From Delphinapterus leucas (lineage: Eukaryota > Chordata > Mammalia > Artiodactyla > Monodontidae), in assembly GCF_002288925.2 (NCBI RefSeq), contig NW_022098031.1, forward strand, positions 17,189,270-17,253,269: 64,000 nucleotides of DNA, in the 5' to 3' direction. How positions within the stretch are numbered: position 1 is the first letter of the stretch; every line of letters begins with the position of its first letter. The position numbers and the translations under genes are program-made. A model generated the notes under the pieces. That model worked only from the letters and a program-made list of their open reading frames with translations. It did not search any database and was not told the origin of the DNA. Shown piece after piece: positions 36,240-48,003 of this stretch.

Positions 36240-36580
36240 ATTTACCCTTGTACACATGTGAAAACATACAACCCACAAATAAAACCACATGCAGATATGG
36301 ATCCCATCTGCAAGTGGAAATACACATACATGTATGACACCTTCAGACTCACATAGAGCCATAAACATATATGTACAAACAAATATAAACTCAGACATGC
36401 ACATGTACATTAGATACACACAACCATAGATATACATATGGACACACACAAACACAGAAACACATATACATGCATATACTCACAAACGTGAACACACCCC
36501 AGACATATAATCCCATACAAACACAAATACATACTCAGGCACACAAATATACATAGACATATGCATGTATACACTTAAAA
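36240..36580 (+). repeat. Degenerate CA/ACAT-rich tract
   Basis: About 340 bp are dominated by alternating purine-pyrimidine words such as acacata, catacaa and catatac, with no perfect register. It looks like an old, decayed (CACATA)n-type satellite. The 82-codon minus-strand frame across it (rich in Met, Cys, Val and Tyr) is a by-product of the composition. Confidence 0.75.
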
Positions 36581-38249
36581 TTCACCATAAATGTAATGGA
36601 TACTTTCTAGATTAATTAAAAAATAATTTAATAATTTTGAAATACATACATACTTAAATATACTTCAGTAGTTCACATCTTCTCTGAGATTATCATTTTA
36701 ATAGTCAGTTAGAGGCCTCAGCCTCTTACAGAGATATTTAGGTACTACAGGATGATACTCTCATCTCAGGAACTAAGTCCAGTCATTCCAAACTCAAGCC
36801 AAAATCACAAGAGTCAGAAAACAAAGTTATTTCCTTTTGTGGGAGGTGATAAGATAGGTCTATTCAAGCATTATCTTATATATACCTAGCAACCAAAAAG
36901 TGATTAAATAGCAAAATGAACAGTAAAGTTCTGAATTAAGAAAATGGATTATACTTTATAGCTACACTGTGTATAGCTATATATAATTTTATGTCATATG
37001 TGAAAAGTTTTACTTATATCAGAAGTGAGTGAAAACAGCAGTTAGAAATCAACATAAAAGGAAAAAGAAAATTCTGTCTTTGAGTCAGGAGGTCTGAAAT
37101 TGGTTCCTGATTGCGACAAACCAGCGTATGATGCTTTGTGAAGACACATGCTCATTTTGCATGGTCCTTTTCTCTTAATTAGGGTGCTGCATTAGAATAA
37201 TTTAAAAAGTCTCACATCTTTGCCCACTTTAATGGGGAGTATCTGAAGCCAGCCATGGACCCCAGGTAAAGAATCACTAGGTTAACAGAGTGCTGGAAAC
37301 CTGTTTTTCTCCTGTCTGCAATGTTAAAATTGAAGCATCAACAAAGAGTATCAACAGTGATGAAGAGAGTGGAAAATTAGTTAGAAGATATTTTGTGTAA
37401 TATCAGGAGTTAACATATTTGGGTAAGTATATTCTATCTACAGTATACTTTTTCCTCTAATGATGAAATGACTAATTTTATTCATCTTAGAAAATTCTTC
37501 AGTGAATATGATCCAATGAACAGGAGAGTTAAGTGCTCTATTCTAGGCTTAAAATAACTGTGACACTGCTGGGTAACTCACTGTTCTATGGAGTAATTAT
37601 TCTTAGTCAATGCATTTTCAGAGTATAAGTTTTGAAGAGTATTTGTGTAAAATAAGGCACAGTGAAATTATATTGTAATACCCATCTAAATGAGACTGTC
37701 ATTAATATAAGAAATCAGCAGTTATCCAGAAGAGAAGTAAACAGTAGTTTTGAGTCAATGTAGGTCTACATGGAAATAACATTTAGTATAACTAGGATGC
37801 TACCTTTTATATGAAGCTCTTCTGTATTTAGTCTACCTTCCATGACAACAAAAACAATACAAAACACAACAAAAACAACCTAATCAGTGTCCAGATAGAA
37901 CATTCATCTGTGATTCTGTGTTTATGCTAGTGTTGTGCTGCCTCTGAAAACGACGGCAAATGCTAGTTTTATGTTACCTTGGTTCAAAATATGGATTCAT
38001 TAATAAGTATATTTCCAGCTTAATTAAGGCACAAATAGTATTTTTATTCTGTACTTTCCCAATTTTTTTTGATAACTAATCTTTCTAATTTTAGCATTGA
38101 AATGATTTTAATCTGTTAGATACATGTTTGTATGGTTACTTCAGTGGAGTTTCCCTAAAAATTTAGAAACATAGGTTCTCCTGATCATTACAGAGTAACT
38201 ACTTTTGCTGAATGCCATTCGTCATTTAGCTGCCAAACTCAAGTAGGCT
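36581..38249. other. Unique DNA
   Basis: No coding signal. A possible faint MER5-like segment lies around 37090-37290 (ggtcctttt...ccatggacccc), too diverged to call. An A/C-rich patch with caaaaacaa words lies at 37845-37880. Confidence 0.45.
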
Positions 38250-38645
38250 TTTTAGTCCTTACTGAGTATTTATGTTCTATTTTGATACTTCTATGCACTC
38301 TCAGCTCCTTAAAATTCATCTGCTTTTCTTGCTACTGCATCTTTCTAGTATTCCTGTCCTTACAGGATTCTTTATCCCCATTATTTGTGTCATTTTCTGA
38401 CCTTCCTTTGAATATTGGTGTTTCACAAGGCTCAATTCTTAGTCTGTTGGTGTCTTATATACTCTCCCTGGCTAATGTTATCCATTCCATTCTCCTTTCC
38501 TTAACTGTATTTTATGGTAACGATTTCCCTAATTTTCAGTCTGAAAATGTATACCTAAATTGTTTATTTAAAAGCTTCCGCACAAGCTCCATCAAATTGT
38601 TTACCTCACTTGGAAATTCTGTAATCAGCTCAGAGTTAATGTGTT
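38250..38645 (+). mobile_element. L2-type LINE fragment, reverse-transcriptase region
   Basis: The plus-strand frame at 38282-38647 (121 codons) contains IGVSQGSILSLL followed by SLANVIHS and a block ending VFYGNDFPNF. This matches the order seen in L2/CR1-clade RTs, where active copies have GVPQGSVLGPLL and a YADD box. Here YADD has decayed to YGND, so the catalytic motif is broken. L2 is an ancient mammalian LINE. The frame happens to be open but is not a gene. Confidence 0.65.
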
Positions 38646-40089
38646 AATTATTTACTATATCATATTTTTATAGACTATGGAAGTCTGCCTCCAAGTCTTC
38701 TGTGAGGAGATACTAGTGAATGGGGCTTTCACTATGAGGAGGAAATGGGTTAAAAGAACCAGTGAATATAGAGAAACTCCCTTCCTTCTGGTGATCCTTG
38801 TGACCAGAATGGTGATGAGGCTGGATACTCCTTTTTGACAAGACTCTCTTTCTCTTTCTTTTTCCTCTTGTATTTAACATGGTGGGGGGTGGGGGGTGGG
38901 GGGGAAGAAACAGGCTCCACCCTGTCGCCTAGTTGCTCTAGAATCCCTAAACTACTCAGGAGGAATTGGAGGTGGAAGATCTGAAGTAAATGGAGAGAGA
39001 AGAATCACAAATTAGTGGTAAACAGTGTGGCAAAACTTGTTGATAATCCCTCCAAATATAGTGGCTTAAGTGAAGTAAAGGTTTATTTTCCTCATATAAA
39101 ATACTCTAGAGTTGGGAGATCCAGGGCTAGTGGGGAAATTCTGTCATCTCCAAGGTCATTCTCCTCACCTTCATTTATTTCCCAGCCATTGGGAAGCAAG
39201 AAAGATAGAATTACCCTTAAGGAGATGATACACAAGTTGTACACATTGCTGTCAATTATATCTCGTTTGTCCTGAATAGAGCCACATGAATATAAGTAGC
39301 TGCAAGGGAGTCTGTGAATTATATCTTGTACATAGGTGGTCATGTGTCCAGTCCAAACCCAGGAGTTTCTATTACTAAGAGTGCATGTGAAGGTAGGTTA
39401 GCCATCTACATCTGAGCAAAGAAACACGGGAATATACCAGGTCAATATCCAGTCAGGAAAATATAAATCACCGGTATTTCAAACAGAGAGGGAGTTAAAA
39501 AGGGGAAATTATACAAAATTTTTGAAAAATCTGGAGGACCCACTGGGAAAAAATGTATCTTACCTTGAGACTAGGAAGCTCTGTCGGACCTGGGATGTAG
39601 TGCAAGAGGGGAAGGTTATGCTCAATATAGATGAAGAAATTACTGTTGTCTTGAGCTGAAGATGCAAAATGGGAATAGAATGCTACCCTGAGAAGAGAAC
39701 GCTGCTGTTGTCCCTGGGTTGGAAACAACAAGCCCACACTCACTAAAGAAGTTGCTGGCAAGTGGCACCAATGCACCACAGTTGTCATTGCTGGAGCTCC
39801 ATCCCCTGCTGCTAATACTCTGGAGCTTCTGTCACCAGCACTGCGGAAATCACAATGCTGTGGGCTGTTAGAATCTGCTGCTTATGAGCATTGGCCCCTG
39901 GTATTACTGAGGCTACTGCTGTCACTGGAAACACCAGCAAAAGCAGTGTCCCACCTTCTAATGGGGCACAAGCTGTCTCTCAGTGGAAGAAACAACCAAG
40001 AAAATGGCTGGCAGCGGACTGAGAAACATGGTTTGGAGACATCCAGCTTTGGCCACACAGAGGTATAGAGGAAGACATGGAAGCCTGAG
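38646..40089. other. Unique DNA with unassigned old repeat material
   Basis: No gene is supported. The part at 39030-39300 (agtggcttaagtgaagtaaagg) and the more GC-rich 39560-40040 look like degraded interspersed repeats that I cannot name. The frames of 86-97 codons show no domain. A G-rich run is listed separately. Confidence 0.4.
38881..38904 (+). repeat. G-rich run with possible G-quadruplex potential
   Basis: Three runs of six to seven G separated by single T, preceded by GG. The pattern can support an intramolecular G-quadruplex on the plus strand. There is no sign of a promoter around it. Confidence 0.6.
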
Positions 40090-40430
40090 AGCGAGGGTGA
40101 GAGCTAACAGTTAACTCTGGTACAGGGCAGTAGAGCTCTTATGTTCAGTGACCAAGAAAAGCATCTGTGATGAAACGACATTTGAGCAGAGACCTGAAAG
40201 AAATTAGGGCCAGAATCATGTGGATAACTAGAGAAGAAAAAGAGTAATTGAAAGAATGTGGAGTGGAAATGTGCGTGGCATGGAGGACAATGTGGCTGGA
40301 CCACAGTGAATAAGGTATTAAAGTCAGAAAGGCATTTGAGGGCACAACCTTATAGGGCATTATGGTTCATGGCAAAGACTTTGGATTTATTCTGAGTAAA
40401 ATGGAAAGCCATTGGAGGGAGTTAAGGGCA
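40090..40430. mobile_element. Ancient interspersed repeat (unnamed family A)
   Basis: The segment carries the recognisable order acatttgagcagagacctg, aatgtggctggaccacagtg, tatagggcattatggttcatgg and ggaaagccattggagg. This order recurs in old mammalian repeats, and three other stretches of this window share it (43195-43990, 49795-50570 and 52280-54370). Two copies start with an L2-like 3' end in antisense. I recognise the family but cannot assign a name with certainty. Confidence 0.5.
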
Positions 40431-40694
40431 CTTAAAAAAATTTTTTTTTTAAAGTAATGTAAGGAGGTGAGTCCTCATGGGATCTTAACTTAGGTATTCA
40501 AATGTGTTACAAAGATTCAATGAATAATAACCGTGTCCATATTATAGAATATCAACATGTAAATGGGATAGAACAAAAAATATGAAATAAATACTAGAAT
40601 ACATAGGAACTTAATAGGTGACAGATAAAAAGAGTATAGTATAGTAATATGAGATGGCTGAAAAGTGGGACATTATCTCAGTATAGATACTATA

Positions 40695-41073
40695 TAAATT
40701 TATATCCTCCTAGTGGTTAACTTAACAACTTGACTAGACTTCGGTGTCCAGTTATTTGGCCAAACACTAGTCTAGATGTTGCTGTGAAAGCATTTGTAGA
40801 TGTGATTAACATTTACAATCAGTTGACTTTAAGTAAGTAGATTACCCTCTATAATGTGGGTGGGACTCATCCAATCAGTTGAAAGCTTTAAGGTAAAAGA
40901 CCGAGGTTTTCTGAAGAAGTAATTCTGCCTCAAGACTACGACATCACCACTTACCTGAAGAAATATCAAGACTGCCGGCCAGCCATATCAGTTTCAGGCT
41001 GGCTGGCCCCCACAGCTGTGTGAGCCAGTCCTTGGAGTAACTTCTCCGTCTCACTCTTTTCTCTTTCTCTTGA

Positions 41074-41127
<54 letters not shown>

Positions 41128-41190
41128 TCTCTCTCTCTCTGTATATATCCTATTGGTTCTGTATCTTTAGAGAACCGTAATTAATACAAT
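40695..41190 (+). mobile_element. Solo LTR (ERVL/MaLR-like), plus strand
   Basis: The left part reads gtggttaacttaacaacttg and ggtgtccagttatttggcc; the middle reads aatgtgggtgggactcatcc. The right end reads tatatcctattggttctgta and gagaaccgtaattaatac, an end shared by a common old mammalian LTR. The position usually holding a short AT repeat before the end has expanded into a CT microsatellite. No internal viral genes are present. Confidence 0.65.
41091..41140 (+). repeat. (CT)n microsatellite inside the LTR
   Basis: About 50 bp of CT dinucleotides with one gct interruption near 41126, continuing a looser pyrimidine tract from about 41041. It sits in the LTR's 3' part. Confidence 0.95.
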
Positions 41191-41194
41191 TCTT

Positions 41195-42190
41195 CTGTTA
41201 TACACAAACCAAAAAGAAATTCCAGATGGATTAAATAGATGTAAAAATATAAAATTGCAAAACAATTAGTCACATGTATTGGTTCAAATACAAGAAACCT
41301 CAGTGCGGTTTGAATGAATAAAAGAAATCACAAGTAAAAAGATTAATACACTTGGCTAAATTTTAAAAAGAAAAATACTCTGTATATAATTAATCTTTTT
41401 AAGCATAAAGCTAACACCAAACTACAAAAAAGACCAAAAATTATTAATATTTTTAATATACTAAGAACTAAAAGTTACAATATACTAATATAGAAGAGTT
41501 ACAGTATACAAATAGAAAGGCTTAAAGAGATAAATAATCTCTAAAAGTATAAAGATAAATTAATAGTAAAGGTATGATAAAAATGGACTGTCACGTAAGC
41601 AATTATATGAATTGTAATATTCTTAACATACACTATTGGTCACGTTTTAAATGGATGCCAGTTTTTTTTTTTTCTTTTTTTTTTGCGGTATGTGGGCCTC
41701 TCACTGTTATGGCCTCTCCCGTTGCGGAGCACAGGCTCTGGATGCGCAGGCTCAGCGGCCATGGCTCTTGGGCCCAGCTGCTCCGCGGCATGTGGGATCT
41801 TCCCGGACCGGGGCACAAACCCGTGTCCCCTGCATCGGCAGGCAGACTTTCAACCACTGTGCCACCAGGGAAGCCCTGGATGCCAGTTTTTTGAAAACCC
41901 ATTTGGTAATATGCATTAAGGGCCATTGACACAATAAATCTGCTTTTAGAAATGTGTCCTAAGGAAATAAACAGAGATGTAGACAGACTTATCTACAATA
42001 ATATTCATGATAGAATTATTTATAATAGTACAAAATTGGAAGCAACTTGAAATAACCAACAATGTGGAGAGTGTTAAATAAATCATTGTACTTTCAAGTA
42101 AGGGAATATTATAAAGACATTAAAAATCATGCCTTGAGGAATATGTAATGCCATGGGAAATGCACGAAATAAAATGGTAATTGAGTTTCC
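41195..42190 (+). mobile_element. Ancient L1 (L1M-like) 3' fragment, plus strand, split by a SINE
   Basis: Before the SINE the sequence reads like decayed L1 ORF2 (aaattccagatggattaaat). After it comes the recognisable 3' region: cctaaggaaataaacagag, cataatagaattatttataa-like text and gggaatattataaagacatt. Few bases remain open. It is one of only two L1-class elements in the window that point to the plus strand, and both are old. Confidence 0.6.
41668..41876 (-). mobile_element. CHR-2-like SINE with perfect 16-bp target-site duplication
   Basis: The short CHR body (gcggtatgtgggcctctcac) follows poly-T, with the head at the right (ccaccagggaagccc). The perfect duplication tggatgccagtttttt lies at 41652-41667 and 41877-41892. 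It is inserted into the old plus-strand L1 fragment. On the minus strand the B-box-like element reads gggtttgtgccc, one step off consensus. The overlapping frames of 78-106 codons are by-products of the SINE. Confidence 0.95.
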
Positions 42191-43194
42191 TTCTTAAAAA
42201 ATGAATCTGAAATCGTCTGGATCAAGATTGAGATTTATGCTAATGTATTTAATTGCCCTTCACCCAAATTCAGATTGAAATGGACAAAGAATAAAAAGGG
42301 GTAATAACTTATTCCAGTACTGGAAAACTGCAAAGAGAGCAAGAAACTGAACGTTTTGTAGCAGGACATAAACATTTAGCATGCGAAACTGTAGTTCTTT
42401 TTCTTCAGCTTTGCTGTATTTTTAGTTTAGATTTTGTACTGGCGTGGTAGATGGGATTGGAAGTCCCATCCTTTTACTAGGATAGAATGTAAACGTATCC
42501 CCAGGATTAAAAAATGTTGTTTCTGAAGTGAGTGCTTTCTCTGGACTTAAGGAAGACCCAGTTTTTTTCATTATTACATATTTGGGTACAAGTTAATGTG
42601 TGATTTCCTCTTCCTGAATATCCGCTGTGAGTTACTGTGAAAGAAAGAAGAGAATGAAACCTGAAAGGGAGGGGATAAGAGTGTGTAGGACACAGCCACC
42701 TTTAAATGCCTTTGTACCAACGTGGACTGAAGTTCCTCCAAACCCCTTTTAACTAGTCTGTGTATGTACAGTGGTCATTCAAGTCACCTAAAATCTTCCA
42801 GTTTCTTTGGCTCCCTGCTGGGGTCCTAAAGGTGTGGATCTCTATGGGTGGATCTAAACCCAATATAGAAACCCAGTGAGCTAGGCTATTTGGTGGAAAA
42901 CTTTAAAAAATTAATTGTTGCTTAGAGCCTAGAACCAAATAAAGACAAAAATGTTGTCTTAGTTTTTACCTCCTCTCCTTCTCTCCCCAGTTCCAACCCC
43001 ATATTTAGGCAATAAACTAAAAACAGCCCAGAGCACATCAATAAGCAAATGTGGCAATATAAACAGTCAGATCATATGCCATAATGCCTAAGGCCTTTCC
43101 ATGGGCCCTTCCATGATAGGGCAGCAGGCCTTGAAACTGACTTCCCTTTCCAAGTTGCTTAGAAGGGATTTTACCCTAAGAGGGGTCTATCGTT
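42191..43194. other. Unique DNA
   Basis: No gene or named repeat was recognised. The composition is less AT-rich than the flanks. Confidence 0.5.
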
Positions 43195-43990
43195 CCCTTA
43201 TTCGATCATTCAATATTTATTATTGCTGCTATGTGCCAGACACTGCCAAATAATAGTGAATAAAACAGATATAAACCCTGCTCTCCCAGGGCCTATAGCC
43301 TAGTATGAGAAGTAGAGTAGGTGATAATAATAGTGTGATACAATTTTGGAGACATTCAAAAGACCTATAGGAAATGTGAAATCATTTGTATTTTCTTTTA
43401 AATGCAATAGGAAGGTATTGCCTTGATGGAGTTTATTCAGTAGAGTATGAAGAGATTTTCATTATTGAAAGATCCCTTAGGCTTCCATGTGGAGAATAGA
43501 TTAGAGTGTGGCAAAATGGACACAAGGAGGAAACTGTAGTAACCCAGCTGAGAGGTGGTGATGGCTTGGTATAGGAAAGTGGCAGTCAAAATGGAGAGAA
43601 ATAGAAGCTTTGATACATTTGTAATCAAAATAGAGGCATCAGGACTTGGTAATAAGTTTAGTGTGGGAAGAAGGAGGTTTCTGATTTATATCCCTACGTG
43701 AAATGTAGTGATTTTGATGAAAAGGAAAAAGCTGGGTGGAGGAACAGGATATTAGAGACAGATTAACATTAATACTTTATGGGAGCCATGTAAAAATGAG
43801 ATGCTTATGAAATATCTAATGGATTTGTATATAAGGTCTAAAGCTCAGAAAAGAGGTTGGAGTTGGAAATAAAAGGGTGAGGCTGTTGTCACATGGTGTT
43901 TAAAGCCATCAGAATAGATGAGGTCATCTAAGTGAGAGACTAGACCAGGAGGGGTTATGTTATCCCTCTATCCTTCCCCAAAATGTTAGA
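43195..43990. mobile_element. Ancient interspersed repeat with L2-like end (family A)
   Basis: It starts with an antisense L2-style end (cattcaatatttattattgc...atgtgccagacactgcc), then gtgaataaaacagatataaacc. It continues with the family A text: catgtggagaatagattag, gtagtaacccagctgagagg, gatggcttggtata and gagtgggaagaagg-like text. It is strongly diverged and has no coding capacity. Confidence 0.5.
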
Positions 43991-44419
43991 GAAATCAGAT
44001 ATCTCTAATTTAACAAAACACTAACAATACTCTAATTCTTCATGAGGATGTGAACACGGTTAAGAGTAACAGAAGAGAATTCAGTCATCTTTCCTTAGGG
44101 TACATTTATTAATTCTGTTTTTCAGATTCTCTCTAAACTTATTTATTTCATTTATATGATTGCTTCAGAATTGGTAGGAGTATTTTACAGTCTTCTACTA
44201 CTGCAAGGTTTCTATTAATTTTCCTGGTACTTCCAAAAATTTTGATTTTAAGTATTCTGAGATTATGTTATCTAGCCCTTAAGTCATCATAGCTGTTTTG
44301 TCATACCTCCTATCAAATGACAATCCCTATATCTATGCCTTGGATACTCACCTCCTCTTTATATTTTTTCAGGGGACTTCGATCTAACATCTGTCTTCTT
44401 TTCTTTAGCTTCAGCTTCC
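43991..44419. other. AT-rich unique DNA
   Basis: No feature is supported. It may contain highly decayed upstream L2 sequence toward its right edge. Confidence 0.4.
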
Positions 44420-44745
44420 TCTCTCTACTTCAGCATTTAAACATGTTCAAGTTTTTCTTGTCCTCAAAAACGAGCAAGTTAATGGGCAATTCCTTCCACC
44501 AATCCCGTATTCCATTCCTGCTGCTGAATGAGCTCTTTTCCTTCACAGCCATAATTCTTCACTCTAACACCTTTTCTGTCTTTTGCTCCTACCGCTTTAC
44601 TAAACTGTGTTTGCAGTGTCACTCTGGATATTGCTGTTACTGAATCCAGTGTGTATCTTACTTGACATTTGTGAACCAATTGATAACTCCACTTCTTTGG
44701 CTTCAGTTCCATTAAACTGCCAACTTTGTTTTTCCTGCTCAATCT
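44420..44745 (+). mobile_element. L2-type LINE fragment upstream of the RT core
   Basis: The order cagcatttaaacatgttcaag, tattccattcctgctgctgaa, gctcttttccttcacagcc, ctaccgctttactaaactg and atcttacttgacatttgtg follows L2-clade ORF2 sequence upstream of the GVPQGS region. The frame is broken (a stop at the place of the usual LDL motif). The 108-codon frame at 44317-44643 is partly this remnant. Confidence 0.55.
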
Positions 44746-45567
44746 CTCCTGAGTTTCAAACCCATATATTTAGGGAAAATGGACAACTTTCCCATAATTT
44801 CCATAAAGTTTCAAAGGGTCATCATTGGAGCCCTGTATTTACAGTGTCGTCTTTCCTGAAAGTCAACAAAGTCAGTAAGAAAATTCAAAAATCGTATGCA
44901 GATAGCATTAAGCAGATATAGGTATTGGCTTATTTTGAAAATTATTTTATTATAGATGCTACATAAAATTATAAGTCAGTGTTTATTCATGAGGACGAGT
45001 TCTGTAACAGGCTTGAAATAATACATGCTTGTGAGGTAGTTCTGGGTTATGACAGCAACTAATGTTCATTTTTGTTATCTTGATAGAGACATTTATGTAA
45101 AGTTAAATTTTACTTGGATTAATGGTCTAGAGGTAGCTGGTTATTGTTATGCTTCATGGTTTAGTGTACATTATTTGAAGATGATGACATCAGAGTATTA
45201 CGGAATTCAGTAATTGCTCCCTGCAGAGTGATTGCTAGTTTCTCATTTGAAGTAGCTTTTCTTAGAAGTGTATCATGCAGAATGCATGATCATTTCCTTT
45301 TGTTTTACTCATGAGTTTTAAATACATGCAGTAAACTTAAAAATTGTGTTTTTATTCCAAAGCAAAGTGAAATGTTTTTTAAAAATATAGGAATTCCAGT
45401 TATCACTGTTTGAAACAGGGCCTGATTTTCCTTCTGAAATCATGAATCTTTGATATAAAATATACAAATAATTATAGTTGTATATAACTACATGTTATAT
45501 ACATGTAGTTATATACTGTTTGCTTTTGATAGTTCATATTTTCACTACCCTCTAGTTTTCTGTGATT
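44746..45567. other. Unique DNA
   Basis: AT-rich sequence without a feature I can name. A small imperfect palindrome rich in TA (atataactacatgttatata) lies near 45481-45505. Confidence 0.5.
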
Positions 45568-45585
45568 TACTCCTCATACTTTTAA

Positions 45586-45688
45586 AAAAATTTTATTTAT
45601 TTTATTTTTGACTGTGTTGGATCATTGTTGCTTCGTGCAGGCTTTCTGTAGTTGTGGTGAGCGGGGGCTACTCTTTGTTGCAGTGCAC
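45586..45688 (-). mobile_element. 5'-truncated CHR SINE with perfect 18-bp target-site duplication
   Basis: Only the tail-proximal CHR block is present: poly-T and tttatttattttatttttgac at the left, then ctttctgtagttgtggtgag and ctactctttgttgcagtgca. The tRNA-like head with A- and B-boxes is missing. The perfect duplication tactcctcatacttttaa lies at 45568-45585 and 45689-45706 and brackets just these 103 bp. The truncation therefore happened at insertion, not through later deletion. Confidence 0.9.
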
Positions 45689-45954
45689 TACTCCTCATAC
45701 TTTTAATTATTAATGCATGCTCAAATTTAGCCTCAACATTTTAATATAAACATTTTACTTTATTTTTTCATAGTCTGAAATATGATTTTTATGAATATTG
45801 AAATAATTTTTTGTTTATACAATTTTAAATGATGTAACTACAGAAGACCCAGATTATCTCCATCCTGTCAGGATCTACCACATTCAAACCATAAATATTG
45901 GGGGGGGGAAGAGGACAATATATCCACTAAAATCGTATTTGGAAGCAACACAGT

Positions 45955-46140
45955 TTAGAGTAGAAATTATTACTCACTATGTATTAAAACCACTTGTGAA
46001 GATGGAACATTTAAATAAACTACTACAGCCAGTTCTCATACCATTGAGTCAGAGTCTTTGATCGGCAGTATCTAGACATTAGTATTAGAACAAAATCCCA
46101 TAGATAGTTTTAATGTGCAGTACTTTTGAGACATGCACAG
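45955..46140. mobile_element. Possible MER5-like relic
   Basis: The order tattaaaaccacttgtgaa, attgagtcagagtctttgatc and gatagttttaatgtgcag loosely follows a MER5 consensus, but the inverted ends are not preserved. A weak call. Confidence 0.3.
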
Positions 46141-47972
46141 CTTTACTTTAATAATAGAACACTTAAGTATTAAACTCAGGGTCTAGGGCACACCTGTAAT
46201 TTAATAAATGGTAAGTGTTATTGTCAGTCCTGGCATTGTCATAATCATCATCACCGTATCATCATTTTTCACTTGTAAATTATAAAAATGAAATTAAATA
46301 TTAACTGTGCCAAATATATAATATGTGAAATTGTTATAAAAATCAGAATTATATGTGTACTTATTTATATATGTGAAAATAACAGTACATTCAATAGGAA
46401 AAGTCTGGAGTAAACATACACCCATTAGGTGTATACTTTTTTTCAGTATTTTTTGATTATTCTCCATGTGCATATTCTAAGATCTGATAGCATCAGAATT
46501 TTATTTCTCTCTTAAGTTTGCAGATCTTATCTGTATTAAGTGTGGTATAAGATACCAAGTTATACATTTGTGGTTTTTCATTGGTGAACGTAATGACACA
46601 TCCTATAATCCATTATTGTCACATTAGACTTTCATTTGGGGTGGAGCAGATATTAAAACATTTATATTTGAGGATGCAAAGCCAAGAAATGTATAATGGC
46701 TGACTAAAATAAACAAATTTCTTTTAGGGAATTCTCTTATGGGAGGAAGACAATTCTTTCTGTCCTTAATCCATCATGTACACAAATGACAAGGAAGATT
46801 CAATGAACACACCTCCACTGGGTAGACATTAAAATCTAGAGAAGGAATGGTGTCATAGTAGTCTCTAACCAGAATGAAGCCTTATTTTCAGAAATGAATA
46901 TTGATGTTTATGTTTACTGGCATAGTGATGAAATCTTCAAAACACATAAACTGAAGAATTCACCTCAATTGTTGAATATTAATGTTTTTCAAGAAATGCA
47001 TTAGTGTTCTCCAGCTTTATCAGTTACTGGTAAGGAATCAAAATCAAATACCTTATGACAGATATCAAGACATAAGTTAAAATGAGGATGATACTTAAGA
47101 ATCATTGTAAAATCTCTTTAATTTGCAACTAAAGGGTGATAGTACATATAGGCTTGAAATGGAAGAATTGGAATAAATTTTCACTAAAAATCAGTATCAT
47201 TAAGAAAACACAATTATTTAAAAGATACTTCCCCTCCCATTATTATATTTAAAGGAATTAAAAATATACAGTGCCTATCAGAGCCTTGCACCCTCTATAC
47301 TGTCAAATTATTAATATAGTAAATATTGAATCACTAAAAAATTTTTAAGTAAAATGTTTTCGTGTAGTAATATGGTTTCAAGTCCTGGCTACTTATGAAT
47401 TCACTACGTTTCCTTAATTCATGAGACTGGTTTTCCTTAGTTGTAAAAAAAAGGGTTGAGAATAACTACCTCATATGATTTTTCAGATGATTAAATAAAG
47501 GAAAAGAATAGGGTTTAATTCTAAATTGTGTTTTCTTCTATGAGGGTGTTATACAGTCAACAGTTATGCTGCCACCCATAATTGAATAACTGTCAGAATA
47601 TATGACATAACTGTTTGCAGTATCGGACGTCAGAAAGTGCAGAACTGTGATCCCAAAGAGAAGAGAATCAAATGAGGCAAGCCCTGTGATTGTCCCTACC
47701 TTTTGTCTGGAGCATTTTTCAGAACGATGTCTAGAGAACAGGAATCAAAACATCTCAATGACCTTGCAGAGTCTGGGAGAGAGAGATCCAAGTTAGGGAA
47801 GGTATCTAGAGGGGAGAACGCTAGAGTCAAAGAAAGATAACTCCAGAGACCTTCAGAGGGGTCTTCAAATGACTACTGATATGAGCAGGCCTGGAGTGGT
47901 AGTTGATTACGCCGAGGCAATGAGGGAAGGTATTTGCAGAGTGGCCTGCCTCAGTCATTGATTATGAGGTGG

Positions 47973-47974
<2 letters not shown>

Positions 47975-48003
<29 letters not shown>
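47975..48003 (+). repeat. (GT)n microsatellite
   Basis: A perfect run of about 14 GT units in unique sequence. Confidence 0.95.

Noticed and set aside
36207..36455. 82-codon Cys/Met-rich minus-strand frame
   Set aside because: It is an artefact of the CA/ACAT-rich low-complexity tract.
38282..38647. 121-codon plus-strand frame with a hydrophobic look
   Set aside because: It contains a decayed L2 reverse-transcriptase order (GVSQGS..., YGND for YADD), so it is a LINE relic.
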